From the NCBI GenBank assembly GCA_024509875.1, contig JAMPIV010012191.1:1-64000 (forward strand): a stretch of 64,000 bases of DNA. The letters run 5' to 3'. The stretch is from Oreohelix idahoensis. Taxonomy: Eukaryota > Mollusca > Gastropoda > Stylommatophora > Oreohelicidae. This document shows, one piece after another, positions 47,983 through 60,855 of the stretch. How positions within the stretch are numbered: the stretch's first letter is position 1; each line of letters opens with the position of its first letter. A model generated the notes under the pieces. That model saw only the letters and a list, made by a program, of their open reading frames with translations, was not told where the DNA came from and did not search any database. Both the position numbers and the translations under genes were made by a program.

Positions 47983-48435
47983 ATACATAAAACAAAGGAA
48001 AATATATAAGGTTAATAACAGTGACAATATTGGTAATAATAAAATAAAAAAACAATACTTTAGAAAAGACATTCAACCAAATAGAAATTAAGCAACAAAA
48101 TCTAACAAATCAATAATTTAAAAAAAAAAAAAACAACAAAAAACAGAAAAATTAGCAAACTTTTTAACTACTCATAGGACAAGGAAAGACTACGAGGTTT
48201 AAAAAAAAATATAAAAAACACCAACTCAAAAAGAACAAATACTAATACAAATTAAAACCAAGTGCAAAGGACAATAGTTATCTATAAACAATACAAAACT
48301 GAAAATAAAATGACAAATACTAATATAAAATAAAACTAGCAACTGCAAAAGACAATAGTTATTAAAATTTAATACAAAATTAGTAAATAAAATGAAACTA
48401 AATACCCCAATTATGACCAATTTTCAGGTTGAACA
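47983..48435. other. A-rich non-coding stretch
   Basis: Very A-rich on the + strand with TACTAATA/AATACAAAA words repeated near 48238-48390. It might be a decayed 3' tail of the LINE to its left. Confidence 0.5.
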
Positions 48436-48443
48436 GGGTAGAC

Positions 48444-49317
48444 CAGAGGTTTTCAAACTTTTTCGGTCCGCGGCTCCCTTGACCTGTGCATAAATCACCG
48501 CGGCTCCTCTCTATACTATATATTATATATAAGCAATTGTACCCAAAAAGATATTAATGACTTCTAAATGTGCATATTTTACATCTGATACCAATTGTGG
48601 GGGGTAAATAAGTTAAGTTTCGGACACAAAATAAATAAGACTGTATTTATTTTGTAAATGAAAAACTAAATTAATTTAATCAACTTACAGTTTTATGACA
48701 CCTTATACTAGCACAAAGTCAATGAGAAAGATGAGCTTGCTTCTTCATCATCAGTTCTTCAAATCTGGGCACAAATTTGGAAATTGCGATTCGAATCTCC
48801 TTCTCGATGTTCAATCGCGATCTGTATTTTGTTTGGATGGCGGCCAATGCAGAAAACCCTGTCTCACACAAGTAGGATGTTGCAAATGGAATCAAAACTC
48901 GTAGGGCCTTGCTGCCTACTTCTGTATATTCCTGGTTCACCAAGCTCCAAAACTCTGGTAGTGATGCAGAGTCGAACTTCGATTTCAGTGTGGAGTCCGA
49001 TGAAATATCAATAAGCTGCTCTTGCTTAACACCAGCATCCGCCATGATGACATCAGAGTTAGTGATCAGCTGTTTGTAACATAGACCTGCTCTGGAGTTT
49101 TATGGTGCATTTGTCAATAACTTCTAGTACCTAATGACACGTATTGGTACATGTAATAATACCTCGGCGCAAACATGTCGTCCTACGAAGATCTATATTT
49201 ATTGATGGACCTTCGCTCATAATATCGAGCCCAACACTTTTCCCAAGTCACCGCGACGCCCTTAGCCAAGGGCCGCGACTCCCCTGGGAGCCGCGACGCA
49301 CAGTTTGAAAACCTCTG
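48444..49317 (-). mobile_element. hAT deletion derivative, copy 1 (874 bp)
   Basis: Starts CAGAGGTTTTCAAACT and ends AGTTTGAAAACCTCTG, which are inverted repeats. Flanked by the 8-bp duplication GGGTAGAC (48436-48443 and 49318-49325), the size typical of hAT elements. An almost identical copy of the same length is at 52489-53362. Only the C-terminal part of a transposase remains. Confidence 0.95.
48719..49045 (-). CDS. hAT C-terminal dimerisation-domain remnant
   Basis: A 108-codon frame starting MADAGVKQ. It has LPEFWSLV, LRVLIPFATSYLCE and the following SALAAIQTKYRSRLN, the conserved C-terminal (dimerisation) motif of hAT transposases, of the type shared with ZBED/SCAND3-like proteins. The catalytic core and BED finger are missing. 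It could only be translated as a short dimerisation peptide; whether it is expressed is unknown. The homologous frame in copy 2 has a premature stop. Confidence 0.75.
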   Translation of the reverse strand: MADAGVKQEQLIDISSDSTLKSKFDSASLPEFWSLVNQEYTEVGSKALRVLIPFATSYLCETGFSALAAIQTKYRSRLNIEKEIRIAISKFVPRFEELMMKKQAHLSH

Positions 49318-49422
49318 GGGTAGACCAAGATGGAACGAGAAGAGGCAATAATGGTCAGCTGTTAAGTGCCCGCTCTCCACCCATAAACTTTTCAAAACAA
49401 CAACAAATAGCTGTAATAAACG

Positions 49423-49720
49423 ATGAACTTAAAAACGATTGCAGGTGGAAATAGCTACCCATCTCTGGCCTTCAAAGCACTGCTTAGACAGCGCAGACTA
49501 CGCTGCTTTGGTCTTATGTGCTGCATGGAAGATGGTCGCATCCCAAAAGGTATTTTCTACGGACAACTGGCAAATGGCAAAAGATCAGCCGGGGACCGCA
49601 GCTGAGGTTCAAAATTATGCGCAAGGGAGACATGTAGGCCCTTTGACATAAATACAGCAGCATGGGTGGATGAAGCTGCTGATTGCACCAAGTGGTGATG
49701 CACCCTGCTGCGCCACCTCA
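49423..49720 (+). pseudogene. LINE C-terminal fragment
   Basis: Frames read RRLRCFGLMCCMEDGRIP and LANGKRSAGDR, then past a stop toward a W/D-rich ending, matching the C-terminal pattern of RTE-like LINE proteins. It belongs to a different family from 9575-12604. Truncated at both ends. Confidence 0.7.
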
Positions 49721-49916
49721 ACTTGGGTTTTTAAAAAATGCTCTCACTAGAAACAGAAGAGAAAAGAACATGTCGAAGGGAACACCAGGAAAAAATCAGC
49801 TGTGAGCTATCACTTCAATATACAAGATGTATATATACAAGTATATATTAACTCTCCTCAGCCTTAGAACTCTTTGAATGGATATAACATCACACTGAGA
49901 AAACATGTTGATATCT

Positions 49917-50396
49917 TCTTCTTCTTCTTTGATCCTTAGCCGTCGACCGTCAAAGCAGTCTGTGACCATCACGCCTGGTGGCGTCTTGTACGGCAACAAC
50001 AAATTGATTCCACTTTGCTCGGTCGGTGGCCATCCTTCGTACAGTGCCCCAACTCTGGTTCATTCTTTGCATCTCGGCCTCCACAGTCCTCCGCCAAGTT
50101 GTTTTTGGTCGGCCTCTCTTTCGTTTTCCTTCAGTGTTCCATAGCTTAGCTGTTCTTGTGATGGCAATGGGGTCTATTCTGAGGACATGGCCTACCCAGC
50201 TCCAGCGTCTGCCAGCTATGATGGTGTGCATGTCCTCTTGCTTGCTCCGAGTAAGCAGATCTTGGTTGGTGATGGTATTCGGCCAAAAGATTCGGAAAAT
50301 GTTTCTTAGGCATGTTGTGTGAAAAGAGGACAATTTCGACATTTCCTTCTCTGTAACTCTCCAGCATTCTGTACCATAGAGAAGCACAGAAAGCAC
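49917..50396 (-). mobile_element. 5'-truncated RTE-type LINE, 480 bp
   Basis: Minus-strand 3' end of the 9324-12644 family with the (GAA)n-type tail at its left edge, flanked by the 14-bp repeat ACATGTTGATATCT (49903-49916 and 50397-50410). The coding part keeps the WSWVGHVLR and GRPKTTWRRT motifs. The longer frame reported up to 50717 runs beyond the insertion and is not one gene. Confidence 0.92.
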
Positions 50397-50429
50397 ACAT
50401 GTTGATATCTGCAAAGTATGCATTGTTCT

Positions 50430-50850
50430 GGAATCGTCGGGGTTAGAGAAGCGGAAGGAAGATAGACCAAATAACGCATGGAAAAGAGTGCTGACGACAG
50501 ACATGAAGGGGATGCAGAAGACGTGGAATGACCTTGAGCTGATGGCACGCGACAGGAAGACTCTGTTTGTTATACATAAATTACTCTCCATGGAATGCAT
50601 AAGGTTTGGCCATGTCTGCAGAATAGGAGAAGATCGGCTGCCACGGCAGGTATGGGAGGCTAAGAGCCAGGGATCCAGACCACCAGGACGACCCAGAGTC
50701 CGCTGGAAGGACAACATTAGACAATCTCTGAAGGACGGAGGACTAAAATGGAACTAGGCCAAGAGGAAGACAGCCGATAGGATAGGATGGCGCTCTCTTG
50801 TTCAAACCTCTACAAGTCACGGTAGAAGAGGAACGATTAAGTAAGTAAGG
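50430..50850 (+). pseudogene. Two abutting LINE C-terminal fragments
   Basis: 50430-50580 encodes a KTWNDLELMARDR-like C-terminus. From about 50590 a second LINE follows, with FGHVCRIGEDRLPRQ and GRPRVRWKDNIRQSLKD, ending in TAAGTAAGTAAG. The latter is the same family as 5753-6180 in opposite orientation. Both are dead. Confidence 0.75.
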
Positions 50851-51794
50851 AATGCCTAACGCGTTTTCTAGCATTAACAACACCTAGGCGTCACAATCAT
50901 AATAAACATCTAAAAATTATTCGCATCAAGCCGTATGTTCGTTGAAGCAAAGCAATGAAGGGACACAACATCAGTACAACCACTTTTCACCACAGTCCAT
51001 AAAACTCCAGACGCCACCATTATCTATATCAACATCTCGACATCAGTAACCTTAATCAGTTCTTCAATCTGAGGAATTTACCATAACAAGTCCAGCGGTA
51101 TTGAATTCAGTGCCCTGGGTTGTATGAAATAAGAAGATGGAATGATTAAAAAGTTAAGGCAGGGGAAAAAATAAGACGAAACGAACTGTTCGAAATAAAT
51201 TAGTGCGAAAGATATGGAGAAAAATGCATACAGAGGTGGTGGGAATAGGAAGAAATGATTTGGGGGAATAGAGGGTGGGGAGTCATGTGTAATTCGATTG
51301 GACTTCCTGGGCAAGTCGATAGAGATTCCATTAAAGATGTTATTTTCGCTGGTCCGTCTTGGACATTGGTGAACCTCGGTTGTGCGTAAGAAACAGGATG
51401 CTGAGTGTTGTAGTGAGGAATCTGAGGATGCTTTAAAAATACTGGGCTTTTATGGTGATCGTGAAGATGAAGTTAACGTTGATGTAGTTTGTAAGTCCAG
51501 TTTAGTGGTAAGCGATGACAGAATATATTAGCTGAAGGGACGTATTTAGGAGTTTTATGGGTAAGGGGCTAAATAGTAGAAGCACCCATCCCCGTGATAG
51601 CCCCTAGGTTATTCTTTCATTCATTACCCTCATACTCCGGATGAAGCTTAGTGCTTCAACAAAATCATGCCAAGTCTTCCTACCATGCGCCATTCGTTCA
51701 AATTAATTCAATATTTTTCTGTATCCTTTTTAAGTATGTTTCCAACTCCATTGTCCAAATAGTTTTCGCTCCTTCTCTGTTTCTCGTGATAGTC
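50851..51794. other. No recognisable gene
   Basis: Frame 51078-51314 and others lack any domain. No repeat partner was noticed. Confidence 0.4.
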
Positions 51795-51975
51795 TTCAAC
51801 CTTCTATTGTCATTGGCCACGGACTGACAAAGCAATCAGTGACCATCACGCCTGGTGGCGTCGTGCACGGCAGCAACAAACTGTCTTCACCTTGCTCGAT
51901 AGGCAACCATCCCTCGTGTGATGCCCCAGCTCTGGTTCATGCTCACCATCTCTGCCTCCACAGTTATCCAACAGG

Positions 51976-52403
51976 TAAATTAATATGAGACAAAGAGAAA
52001 GGTATGTTATCAGGCACTCGTAGGAAATAAAGAAGTAGAACACTAGACAACAGAAAAACAACAGACAGATTGCTTCATTAATAGGCTGAACTGCCCATGG
52101 TAAACTTCCGGTGTTATGTATTGCCGTTCGCACTAATGACCTGTCATCGAAACATCATTTTTTTGGTGATGCGTAAATGGCAGGGAGGATAGTGTGATTC
52201 GCTTGCATAGCTAGGCGGGGTTGTCGCACTGAAGGTCCAGGGTTCAAATCCTGGGTAAGCCACTCATGTCTGTTGTTTTTCTGTTGTCTAGTGTTCTACT
52301 TCTTTATTTCCTACGAGTACCTGATAACAGACCTTTATGTTTGTCTCATATTTATTTACTGTTTACAAGCCTCGGGTTTCCCTTCCTTATGTGTTATAAA
52401 TGT
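51976..52403 (+). mobile_element. Foldback element with internal tRNA-like promoter
   Basis: Arms of about 95 bp (51976-52068 and 52264-52363) are inverted copies, for example ACACTAGACAACAGAAAAAC and its complement. The loop of about 195 bp contains GGGTTCAAATCCTGG, a B-box/T-arm with paired CCAGG/CCTGG stem, and a weaker A-box-like TAGCTAGGCGG. Flanks TTATCCAACAGG (51964-51975) and TTATCCGACTGG (52404-52415) look like an aged target duplication. It is probably a SINE derivative rather than a functional tRNA. Confidence 0.65.
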
Positions 52404-52488
52404 TTATCCGACTGGTAGCTTATGGTTGGCCTCGCTTTCGTTTTCCTTCTGATTCCGTAGTATGGCAGTTCTGAAGATGCTTCTATAG

Positions 52489-53362
52489 CAGAGGTTTTCA
52501 AACTTTATTGGTCCGCGGCTCCCTTGACCTGTGCATAAATCACCACGGCTCCTCTCTATACTATATATTATATATAAGCAATTGTACCCAAAAAGATATT
52601 AATGACTTCTAAATGTGCATATTTTACATCTGATACCAATTGTGGGGGGTAAATAAGTTAAGTTTCGGACACAAAATAAATAAGACTGTATTTATTTTGT
52701 AAATGAAAAACTAAATTAATTTAATCAACTTACAGTTTAATGACACCTTATACTAGTCACAAAGTCAATGAGAAAGATGAACTTGCTTCTTCATCATCAG
52801 TTCTTCAAATCTGGGCACAAATTTGGAAATTGCGATTCGAATCTCCTTCTCGACGTTCAATCGCGATATGTATTTTGTTTAGATGGCGGCCAATGCAGAA
52901 ACCCCTGTCTCACACAAGTAGGATGTTGCAAATGGAATCAAAACTCGTAGGGCCTTGCTGCCTGCTTCTGTATATTCCTGGTTCACCAAGCTCCAAAACT
53001 CTGGTAGTGATGAAGAGTCGAACTTCGATTTCAGTGTGGAGTCCGATGAAATATCATTAAGCTGCTCTTGCTTAACACCAGCATCCGCCATGATGACATC
53101 AGAGTTAGTGATCAGCTGTTCGTAACATAGACCTGCTCTGGAGTTTTATGGTGCATTGTCAATAACTTCTAGTACCTAATGACACGTATTGGTACATGTA
53201 ATAATACCTCGGCGCAAACATGTCGTCCTACGAAGATCTATATTTATTGATGGACCTTCGCTCATAATATCGAGCCCAACACTTTTCCCAAGCCACCGCG
53301 ACGCCCTTAGCCAAGGGCCGCGACTCCCCTGGGAGCCGCGACGCACAGTTTGAAAACCTCTG
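52489..53362 (-). mobile_element. hAT deletion derivative, copy 2 (874 bp)
   Basis: Near-identical to 48444-49317 with the same ends. Flanks TTCTATAG and TTCTATGT agree at six of eight positions. The remnant frame (53091-52879) has a Gln codon changed to TAA, so the C-terminal motif is cut short. Confidence 0.93.
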
Positions 53363-53465
53363 TTCTATGTTATTTTCTGAGGATATATGGCCATCCCAAT
53401 TCGTAGTCTAACCGCTATGTTATGTGCATGTCTTCTTACGGCTCCGAGTTATCAGTTCTTTTTTA

Positions 53466-53976
53466 TGGACGGGTTTCAGATTTATCTTTACCTTTAAAAT
53501 GTTGTGTTATTCCTGCCCAAGTTAAGTTTTCGGGACCTATAGTCCGTTCGGAAATTCGTGCCCACAGAAAGCGTCAATTTTCTCCAAAACTGTTTGTTGT
53601 ATGGACATGAATTTTTGCATGCAGTCTTAGATTTACCATGCAGTTAAGATTGTGCGATCATTACATCTACAGCTGTCGCGAAATTTGCAAAAGGGCGATT
53701 TTCTTTGATCTTCTTGGAACATTTGCCTAAATCTGCCCGTAACATTAATTCTTACAGTAAATCACAACATTTGTGCGACAAGACGGTTCAAAGGCGTGTC
53801 CTAAATGTGTGATTGGTTGTTCACGTGATTTTGATACGAGGAATGATGTTCTGATAATGAACCATGATAGCAGTAAATCATCAGGAAGCTATGACAAATT
53901 GTAACTGATTATGTGTTATTATAGATTGGCATATGAAATTAGATTATCACAAACGAAGGAATGCGATCGACGTGCC
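53466..53976. other. No recognisable gene
   Basis: Presumably includes the left flank or end of the DDE transposon to the right, but no inverted repeat could be matched. Confidence 0.35.
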
Positions 53977-55260
53977 TCATTCCGAATCGGACGACTCCAA
54001 TAAGTTCACAACAGTTATTGGTTGGATAAACTGCAAGCCATCTCGCTGCCAGTAATCTTCTTCATGTAGCATGTGTTCTTCACATTTAGCCCAGTACTCT
54101 GTGTCTATTCGTGAAAGGGCCTCACGAGTCATGTGTTTAACATCGCACATTTTAAAAGTGGTGTTCTGGGCGGCCACTTGCCCTTTAACTCTAACCCAAA
54201 CCAGCTCTATTGGGATAAGGTGAGAATGGTAAAGTGGGAGTCGAAGAGAAACATGACCCTGCTCTTGGATGATTTTATCAATCAGATACACTTTTGTCTT
54301 ATTCCTCTGTCTCACAAGCTGCAACAACTCTGGTTTTAAATAGCTGTTGTCAGCGAAGATATTTTCATTCACAAGCCACCTCCTGATTTCGTCTTTCGTG
54401 CTTGCCGAAGTGGGAGCTTTATCCTCCTGCGCTAGAACATTATGATAGGACGCATTATCCATCACCAGGCAAGACGGCCTATCTAGAGTTGGGAGGAGTG
54501 TATTCACTATCCAATCTCGAAAAATTTGCCCATTCATTTCACTGTGGTAGTCCCTACCATCTACAGACTTTGATTGAAAAATAAGCTCTGCATCACGGAC
54601 AAGCCCATTCTGTCTGTTGCCAGCATGTGCTAATATGATGTGTTGACCTTTGCTGCTGGGAATTTTCCTTCTATGGGCTCCGTCAACAGATTGCCATTCT
54701 TTCTCGTTCGTATGATGAGCATTAATCCAAGATTCGTTCAAATACACTACATCATAGCCGTCTTGCCTTCTCTCATGAATCTGCAAAAGGTATTTGTTTC
54801 GAGCTGCAACCAGATGTGGTTTTTCACATTAAAAAATCCTTCCGCCAGACGTTTTTCTAAAAGTGAAGCCGACACTTCTGACAAGTTGCCAAAGAGTTGT
54901 TTTTGAGACGTTAATATCGCATTCTGCTTGCAGCCGACTTTTCAGCATGCGGAGAGTAACAAGTTGATTGGCATTAAACATCTTCAAAATCAAACGTCTA
55001 ATGACATCCTTGTCAAAATCATCAATTTTTTTCTTCCTTCCTTGCTTAACCGCAGCCTCTGTACAATCACCGTCCTGTTGTATCCAACGTCGGAAAGATC
55101 TTCTATCCACACCCAGGGCCTTTCGTGTTCTCCTACCTGGTTCTTGGATGTCGTGGTAAAAACAACCCATCTTAGCCTCTCTGCGAAAATGCCTGTACAA
55201 TATAACAGTTACCTTTTGCAAAGTGATAAATTTGCATTTCAGATTCATTGCGCTTTTCAT
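53977..55260 (-). pseudogene. IS630/Tc1-like DDE transposase, interrupted
   Basis: One frame of about 428 codons broken by TAA at 54829-54831. The N-terminal part (55260-54832) has a DNA-binding region with RRTRKALGVDRRSFRRWI. The C-terminal part has YLNESWINAHHT, VMDNASYHN and PIELVWVRVKG, the three blocks of the DDE_3-type catalytic domain. The first block usually reads YLDE; here the catalytic D is N. Stop and substitution together mean it is inactive. Terminal inverted repeats were not found, so element limits are unknown. Confidence 0.85.
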
Positions 55261-55469
55261 AATTATGCAGTTTAGTTTATTAATATATTATACGCTGGTG
55301 TCGTTTTGTTTCGTTGCAGCCAACTCATTGCAATTAGCATACGCCGCTGAAATAATTACTCGCGACTGTGTAAAATAGGTGCGCACACGTGCGGACATGT
55401 AGTCACTACACTAATTCAAACAAAAAAAAAATTGAATAGCACATATCATCGCTTGTGCTGTGCTGTAAC
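55261..55469. other. Spacer between transposase and LTR-X copy III
   Basis: AT-rich and non-coding; may contain the right end of the DDE transposon. Confidence 0.35.
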
Positions 55470-55816
55470 TGTAGTAAAATCTGTAAGAATAATCGCTCAT
55501 TTCAGTAGGATTTTAGTCATAAAATGATAATAAATAAACCCGCCCGATTGTGTCTGACTGTGATCTTCTCACACGCCAGCATAGCGCTGAATTTTGTGCC
55601 GTGGACAGGCTTAGAACCGATCCCACCGTTTAAACCTACTCGCTTTCCTTGTGACGTACATTTTTAACATTTTGCCCGATCTGATAGAGACTGCGGCAAG
55701 ACTTACAATTAACGATCTTGCGGAAGTGTGCCGCCAAACTACTGTCTGAATTAACGTAATATTTTGACTTTAACGCGTGTAATAAGTAGTAATCCTTACA
55801 TTTTTTGGTAGTGTAA
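55470..55816 (-). mobile_element. LTR-X copy III, 3' part, truncated by insertion
   Basis: Reverse complement of the last 370 bp of LTR-X copy I (6340-6707), for example CGCTCATTTCAGTAGGATTTTAG. It stops at 55816, where the Gmr1-like 3' LTR begins. The rest of this copy is not in the window. Confidence 0.8.
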
Positions 55817-58257
<2,441 letters not shown>

Positions 58258-58260
58258 ATA

Positions 58261-58272
58261 GCCCCTCCTCAA
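58261..58272 (-). other. Polypurine tract (plus-strand primer)
   Basis: On the minus strand GAGGAGGGG lies a few bases before the LTR start TGTGATAAACG, the expected place for plus-strand DNA priming. Confidence 0.75.
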
Positions 58273-58323
58273 GTGTGATGTCAATCGTACTCAGGAGAGC
58301 TTAGCCTTCTTGCTCGGGATTCC

Positions 58324-60855
58324 TTAATCCTTTTCCTCATCTTCGTTTTTCTCTCCGGTTTCCACCGTTTCCTCTACTTGTCTGTGCTCTCCGTCCTGCC
58401 TCATAGGATGACGGCTTAAAAAATCCGCTCCTACGTTATGTTTTCCTTGGATATAGTCCACTTGGAACGTGTAAGGTTGTAGAACAAGCGACCACCTCAT
58501 CAGTCTAGCATTCAAATTCTTTGAATTGGCGAGGAAGGTCAGAGGTTGGTGATCACTCTGGATTGTAAATTTCCTTCTGTATAGGTATGCTTGAAATTTT
58601 TGTATTCCCCAGACGAGGGACAAACATTCCTTTTTGATTGTGGAATAGTTTTGTTCTGCTCGGTTTAACTTCCGACTCGCATATGCGACCGGAAATAGAT
58701 TTGGTGGGCTTCTGTCATCTCGCTGTAGTAATGTAGCCCCGATTCCAATGTTACTGGCATCTGTGCGCAAGATGAATTTTCTAGTTAAATCCGGAAGCCG
58801 TAAAATAGGTTTTGTGGTGAGTTTCTCTTTTAAGAGTGCATATGCATGTTCATATTCTTCTGACCATGTCACTTTATCTGGGTTTCCTTTCTTGGTTAGC
58901 GATGTAAGCGGCGCACAGAGGCTATTAAAATCCTTTATATATCTCTGGTAGAATCCACAGAGAGATACAAATGACCGGACATCCCTTTTTGTGGACGGTC
59001 TCGGTGCGTTTCTCAGCTTCTCAACGTTTTGAGTCTCGGGGAACATGGTCCCATGGGATATAGTATGTCCTAGGAACTCTAGCTGTTCACACCCAATTTG
59101 ACATTTGGTTGGGCGGGCGGTTAGTCCCGCTTCTCTGAGTCTGTTAAACAGCAAGAATAGCGCTGATATATGTTCTTCAAACGATTCAGTAGCTACTAGG
59201 ATATCATCCATAAAATTGCTGATGGCGGGATGATTCAAAGGATCCAATAACTTTCGCATCATCCTTGTGAAGACACTAGGAGCATTGTTCAGTCCAAATG
59301 GCATCACATTAAACTCGAAGTGTCCATCTGGAGTACTGAAGGCTAACAGGTTCCTCACCTCAGCTTTTACCGGTATTTGATAGTACCCTTTACTGAGGTC
59401 GATCTTTGAAAAATAGCGAGCCCTGCTCAGCTTAGTAAATAGCTGGTTCTGGTCCGGTAACGGTTCTGGCTGGAACTGTGTCAACGCATTCAGCTGTCGG
59501 TAGTCGATGCACAGGCGGTGTTCTCCACTGGGTTTGCGTAACAGCACCACTCCCGCACTGTAAGGGGACCCCGACTTCGAAATTATGCCTTCCTTAAGTA
59601 AGTAATCAATTTCTTGCTTTAATGCCGTCGCCTTGGCATACGGAATCGGATAGGTTCTCATTCGGACGGGCGTAGGATCCGTGACTTCCATGTCAAACTC
59701 GATCAGGTTTGTCCGGCCCGGTTTGTCTATCAGGGAGTCGGCGTGGTTTTCCATCAATCTCCTTACTTTTTCTTGCTGGGCTTCCGTTAAGGTGGAGCTT
59801 ATTTTCACATCTAAATGTGATTCCTCCTGTATCACAGGGTACTCTACGGATGATAATGGCTCTTCTTCCATTTGCATAGCAATGGCCATAGTCATGAGGT
59901 GCGCTGGTTCGGCAGGGGCTCGCTCGTAAAACTTCTTAAGCAGATTTAAGTGATAAATTTTCTGCTTTCCGTTCACGGCGATTTTATAGTTAGTGCGAGA
60001 AATCTTTTCCACAACTTTGTAGGGTCCCCTCCAGCAAATCTGCAACTTATTACTGCTACTTGGCAGAAGAAGTAGCACCTTCTCTCCTACTGCTAGTTCT
60101 CGGTCCTTCGCATTGCGATTGTAATATTTGGCATGTTTCCGCCTAGCCTCCCGTACTTTCGCTGTGGCTAATTTCCAGCCAGTCTTCAGGCGTTGTTTCA
60201 AGTCTGTGACGTACTGGAAGGCTGATGTGACAGTGTCGTCTGCCTTGGCATCTGTCCATGTTCTTAGTAACGCTTCTAATGGACCTTTAATAGGTCTTCC
60301 GAAGAGTAATGTGGCCGGAGAAACTCCAGTTGACGCATGCGGTACTTCCCTATAAGCAAATAATGCGGCAGGAAGATACTGATCCCAAGTTTCTGGCTTC
60401 TCCTGTGCGAACTTCCGAAGAATAGAGGTGAGCGTCCCGTTAAACCGCTCTACTTGCCCGTTACTTTGGGGGTGATAGGGCGAAGTATGGATATGCCTAG
60501 TCTTGAATATTCTAAGCACCTCCTCTGTCAACCTGCCTCTAAATTGTGACCCGTTGTCTGTGAGAATTTCATGCGGGAAGCCCAATCTAGTAAAGATATT
60601 CAGTAAAGCGTCAGCTACATGCACTGAGTCGCATGCTGGCATGGCTATGGCTTCGCCCCACATGGAACATGTGTCCACTAAGGTAAGGATATGGGAGTTC
60701 CTCTTCTTAGTTCTCAGCAGAGGTCCAATTATATCCACGGCCACTCTTTCAAATAGGGGTGCCCAAGATTGGCATCTCCCCAAGGGTCGCGGGTGCCGTC
60801 CAGTGTTTTGGTGCAACTTTCTGGCACTGAGGACAAGACTTGACGAAACGTTCAA
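58324..60855 (-). CDS. Ty3/gypsy integrase core - reverse transcriptase - RNase H
   Basis: 843 codons. The reading up to about residue 33 is out-of-frame leader; homology starts at APLFERVAVD. Integrase core: D41, D100 and E136, with 35 residues between the last two (D35E). WRGPYKVVEKIS near 275-285 is the GPY/F module; no chromodomain. Reverse transcriptase spans about 385-600, with D486 and FMDD at 548-551. RNase H spans about 693-815, with D699, E743, D768 and D811. All catalytic residues remain. Integrase upstream of reverse transcriptase is the order of Gmr1-like Ty3/gypsy elements and of Ty1/copia, while the sequence is clearly Ty3-like. An acidic tail follows. A frame change separates it from the protease frame. 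Confidence 0.95.
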   Translation of the reverse strand: MNVSSSLVLSARKLHQNTGRHPRPLGRCQSWAPLFERVAVDIIGPLLRTKKRNSHILTLVDTCSMWGEAIAMPACDSVHVADALLNIFTRLGFPHEILTDNGSQFRGRLTEEVLRIFKTRHIHTSPYHPQSNGQVERFNGTLTSILRKFAQEKPETWDQYLPAALFAYREVPHASTGVSPATLLFGRPIKGPLEALLRTWTDAKADDTVTSAFQYVTDLKQRLKTGWKLATAKVREARRKHAKYYNRNAKDRELAVGEKVLLLLPSSSNKLQICWRGPYKVVEKISRTNYKIAVNGKQKIYHLNLLKKFYERAPAEPAHLMTMAIAMQMEEEPLSSVEYPVIQEESHLDVKISSTLTEAQQEKVRRLMENHADSLIDKPGRTNLIEFDMEVTDPTPVRMRTYPIPYAKATALKQEIDYLLKEGIISKSGSPYSAGVVLLRKPSGEHRLCIDYRQLNALTQFQPEPLPDQNQLFTKLSRARYFSKIDLSKGYYQIPVKAEVRNLLAFSTPDGHFEFNVMPFGLNNAPSVFTRMMRKLLDPLNHPAISNFMDDILVATESFEEHISALFLLFNRLREAGLTARPTKCQIGCEQLEFLGHTISHGTMFPETQNVEKLRNAPRPSTKRDVRSFVSLCGFYQRYIKDFNSLCAPLTSLTKKGNPDKVTWSEEYEHAYALLKEKLTTKPILRLPDLTRKFILRTDASNIGIGATLLQRDDRSPPNLFPVAYASRKLNRAEQNYSTIKKECLSLVWGIQKFQAYLYRRKFTIQSDHQPLTFLANSKNLNARLMRWSLVLQPYTFQVDYIQGKHNVGADFLSRHPMRQDGEHRQVEETVETGEKNEDEEKD

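Larger units (their letters stand above)
51795..53465 (-). pseudogene. Old RTE-type LINE fragment, twice interrupted
   Basis: Three blocks (about 51795-51975, 52404-52488, 53363-53465) together follow the C-terminal end of the 9324-12644 LINE on the minus strand. They are separated by a foldback SINE-like element and by hAT copy 2. The sequence is more diverged than the other fragments, so this is an older insertion. Confidence 0.75.

Noticed and set aside
49950..50717. 255-codon minus-strand frame as a single gene
   Set aside because: It crosses the 50397-50410 target duplication and joins a LINE tail to unrelated flanking sequence.
52211..52265. Functional tRNA gene
   Set aside because: B box and T-arm are good, but the D-arm/A box is poor, no acceptor stem pairs, and it lies inside a repeat element.
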